From: an uncultured Prevotella sp.
GTDB taxonomy: Bacteria > Bacteroidota > Bacteroidia > Bacteroidales > Bacteroidaceae
Assembly: GCA_947072805.1 (NCBI GenBank)
Contig: CAMTJK010000166.1
Location: 1 to 6,981 of the forward strand
Length of the DNA: 6,981 bases
Direction: 5' to 3'
Shown here: positions 5,437 to 6,981 of the stretch, in pieces
How the letters are laid out: every line of letters begins with the position of its first letter
Position numbering within the stretch: the stretch's first letter is position 1
Position numbers and translations under genes: made by a program
The notes under the pieces: model-generated
The model's database searches: none
What the model was told of the DNA's origin: nothing
The model's input: only the letters and a program-made list of their open reading frames with translations

Positions 5437-6905
5437 GCATCCTGCATATTTGCAGGCAGATTAACCAGAAAGAGGCACTCTGATGCCCTCGTAAACGCCG
5501 TATATAACCAATGTATATAATCGGGCGTAAGCATATCGTCGGTCATATATCCCTGATCTACGTAGATGTGAGCCCACTGTCCGCCCTGCGCTTTGTGGCA
5601 GGTTACGGCATAGGCATATTTTATCTGTATTGCATTATAGTACTTATCTTCCTTTAAACTGCGCAAGCGCTCCTCCTTCTTTGGTATATCGGCATAGTCT
5701 TCCATGACCGAGGTGAAGAGTTTCTCGCTTTGTTCGCGCGTCAAGGCTGGAGCCTCGGTGGTAAGCGTGTCGAGCATCACTGTGTCGGTGAGCTCGTAAT
5801 TGTCGTAGTCGGGAAACTGCATCGTAACCTCCGCGAAACGGAATCCGTGCATTTGATGGACGTTTCTTACCCTGTATACGCGCATTCTGTCACCGTTGGC
5901 AAGAAAGGAGAGGTCGGCATTTCCGTCCTGTACTCCATCTGAAGGTGTCTGTCCGCCTGCCTTTGCTATTGTCGGGGCCTTGGGCTTCAGATATTTGTTC
6001 TTCACAATCATAAGCATATCGCCCGAGCACAGTTCCTCCTCATGTCCGAGCACCATGTTACGGATGCCTTGATTATATATGTTGGCTCGTTTGTTGCTGC
6101 GTGTCACCACCATCGTTTCGTCCTGCCCCACCCTGTTATAGCTCGTGGCGAGTGTCTCTATAAGTTCACTTCCAGGCACCACACGTATGTCGGCGAAACC
6201 GCGAAGCCTTATCCTGGGCAGCTGCGTCACCTCATCATGCGTTATCATGCTGCGTATCATGGTTGCATTCCACAGTATTCCCGATTCTGCCGCCTGTCTC
6301 AACACCTCGTTAAGATCGGCTTCATGCACCTTGAGCCCATAACTTTGCAGTACGGGAGCCATAAGCGCCGGACTTTCCTCTTCGCCCACCGGCGGCAGCT
6401 GCGCCTTGTCACCTATGAGCATCATGCGGCAGTTGTTGCCTCCATACACATATTGTATGAGGTCGTCGAGCAAATGACCGCTGCCAAATATCGACTCGGT
6501 CATACCGCCATTTGCCACCATCGACGCTTCATCGACAATGAAGATGGTGTTGGAATAAAGATTGTCGTTGAGATTGAATACAGACAAATCGCCTGCTATA
6601 CGCTGACGATAGATACTGCGATGTATGGTAGCGGCGGCATAACCGGCATTGATAGAAAACACCTTCGCTGCTCTTCCCGTGGGTGCCATGAGCACCATGC
6701 GTATGCCGAGCGAAGCCAGTGCCCTCACCATTGCTCCCGCGAGCGATGTCTTTCCCGTGCCGGCGGCTCCCCGAAGCACCATTACCACGCGATCGCCGCG
6801 GTCGGTCATGAAATCAGAAAACACGCGTATGGCGCTCTCCTGTTCTGCCGTCGGCTCGAAGTCGAAAGCCTCATGTATTCGATATGTCAATTCTTCTGAT
6901 ATCAT
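5433..6905 (-). CDS. RecD/Dda-like superfamily 1B DNA helicase (short Bacteroidetes form)
   Basis: The predicted protein is a 490-residue ATP-dependent DNA helicase, numbered here from the ATG at 6905. Motifs in order: EPTAEQESAI (17-26, Q-like motif), GAAGTGKT (46-53, Walker A), APTGRAAK (74-81, motif Ia), VDEAS (124-128, Walker B), IGDKAQLPPVG (164-174, motif III), TCHKAQGGQW (435-444, motif V region) and YTAFTRA (468-474, motif VI with arginine finger R473). All core motifs are intact. It is much shorter than RecD2 proteins (about 700-plus residues) and lacks their N-terminal helix-hairpin-helix extension, so it resembles phage Dda in size. A Gly/Pro/Lys-rich stretch at about 307-332 looks like an insertion before SFLANGD. 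The open frame reaches a TTG at 6962, but ATG 6905 is preferred: the downstream protein starts like the family, and a promoter lies at 6920-6951. First gene of the operon. Often annotated as RecD or exonuclease V subunit, though no RecBC partner is here. Confidence 0.93.
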   Translation of the reverse strand: MISEELTYRIHEAFDFEPTAEQESAIRVFSDFMTDRGDRVVMVLRGAAGTGKTSLAGAMVRALASLGIRMVLMAPTGRAAKVFSINAGYAAATIHRSIYRQRIAGDLSVFNLNDNLYSNTIFIVDEASMVANGGMTESIFGSGHLLDDLIQYVYGGNNCRMMLIGDKAQLPPVGEEESPALMAPVLQSYGLKVHEADLNEVLRQAAESGILWNATMIRSMITHDEVTQLPRIRLRGFADIRVVPGSELIETLATSYNRVGQDETMVVTRSNKRANIYNQGIRNMVLGHEEELCSGDMLMIVKNKYLKPKAPTIAKAGGQTPSDGVQDGNADLSFLANGDRMRVYRVRNVHQMHGFRFAEVTMQFPDYDNYELTDTVMLDTLTTEAPALTREQSEKLFTSVMEDYADIPKKEERLRSLKEDKYYNAIQIKYAYAVTCHKAQGGQWAHIYVDQGYMTDDMLTPDYIHWLYTAFTRASECLFLVNLPANMQDA

Positions 6906-6919
6906 AGCAAATGCGTATG

Positions 6920-6951
6920 CAAACTTAACTAAATTCTCCCGAATAAACGAA
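6920..6951 (-). promoter_or_regulatory. Probable promoter of the helicase-PPTase-rmuC operon
   Basis: On the minus strand, TAAGTTTG (6927-6920) is a full match to the Bacteroidetes -7 box TAnnTTTG. Exactly 20 bp upstream stands TTCG (6951-6948), one base off the -33 box TTTG. Transcription would begin around 6912-6916, leaving a very short leader before ATG 6905. This also argues against the upstream TTG start at 6962, which would lie outside the transcript. The weak -33 box and the nearby window edge limit confidence; an upstream operon gene could lie beyond the window. Confidence 0.45.
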
Positions 6952-6981
6952 TAAAGCCGCAAGAAATGGCATCAGAAGGTA

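Noticed and set aside
6042..6899. Plus-strand open frame of 285 codons opposite the helicase
   Set aside because: Although long, it mirrors the helicase frame with all its motifs. Its translation is His/Cys/Arg-rich with no domain I recognise.
6925..6981. Minus-strand frame ending in TAA at 6927-6925 (about 18 hydrophobic codons, YLLMPFLAALFVYSGEFS), or a plus-strand start ATG GCA TCA GAA at 6966
   Set aside because: Either could be the edge of a neighbouring gene, but 16-57 bases are too few to support a call, and the two readings are on opposite strands.

Overview
The window looks like chromosomal DNA of a Bacteroidales bacterium, most likely a Prevotella relative. Three things point there: the alanyl-tRNA synthetase reads like the Bacteroidetes form, genes that start an mRNA lack Shine-Dalgarno sites and have A-rich leaders instead, and the intergenic DNA carries Bacteroidetes-type promoters (TTTG, about 20 bp, TAnnTTTG). 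Genus placement is inference from remembered family resemblance, not a database search.

Layout. Positions 1-296 hold the N-terminal part of a MerR-family regulator on the minus strand, cut by the window edge. Positions 297-479 are a divergent intergenic region. It contains two interlocked, oppositely directed promoters inside a near-perfect 54-bp dyad (328-381). Positions 480-3107 hold alaS (alanyl-tRNA synthetase) on the plus strand, followed by a 20-bp perfect terminator hairpin (3143-3203). Between the hairpin and the next gene lies an imperfect palindromic element of about 174 bp (3221-3394), folded around an exact centre at 3307.5, which looks like a MITE-type repeat. From 6905 back to 3398 the minus strand carries a compact three-gene operon. 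In transcription order it encodes a short RecD/Dda-like superfamily 1B helicase, a 4'-phosphopantetheinyl transferase of the Sfp type, and the DNA recombination protein RmuC. Both gene junctions overlap by 4 bases (GTGA, ATGA). Positions 6906-6981 hold a probable operon promoter and no gene I can support.

How the parts relate. alaS is an essential housekeeping gene. Its divergent MerR neighbour may share, and could bind, the symmetric promoter region. The operon joins two DNA-metabolism proteins (helicase and RmuC) to an enzyme that activates carrier proteins. The functional link is unclear, but the overlaps imply co-expression. alaS and rmuC converge on the 290-bp interval holding the terminator and the palindromic element.

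No tRNA, rRNA, CRISPR array, transposase or phage gene was seen. Apart from the two palindromic intergenic structures, the window is ordinary core genome. I did not find a new multi-gene system here.
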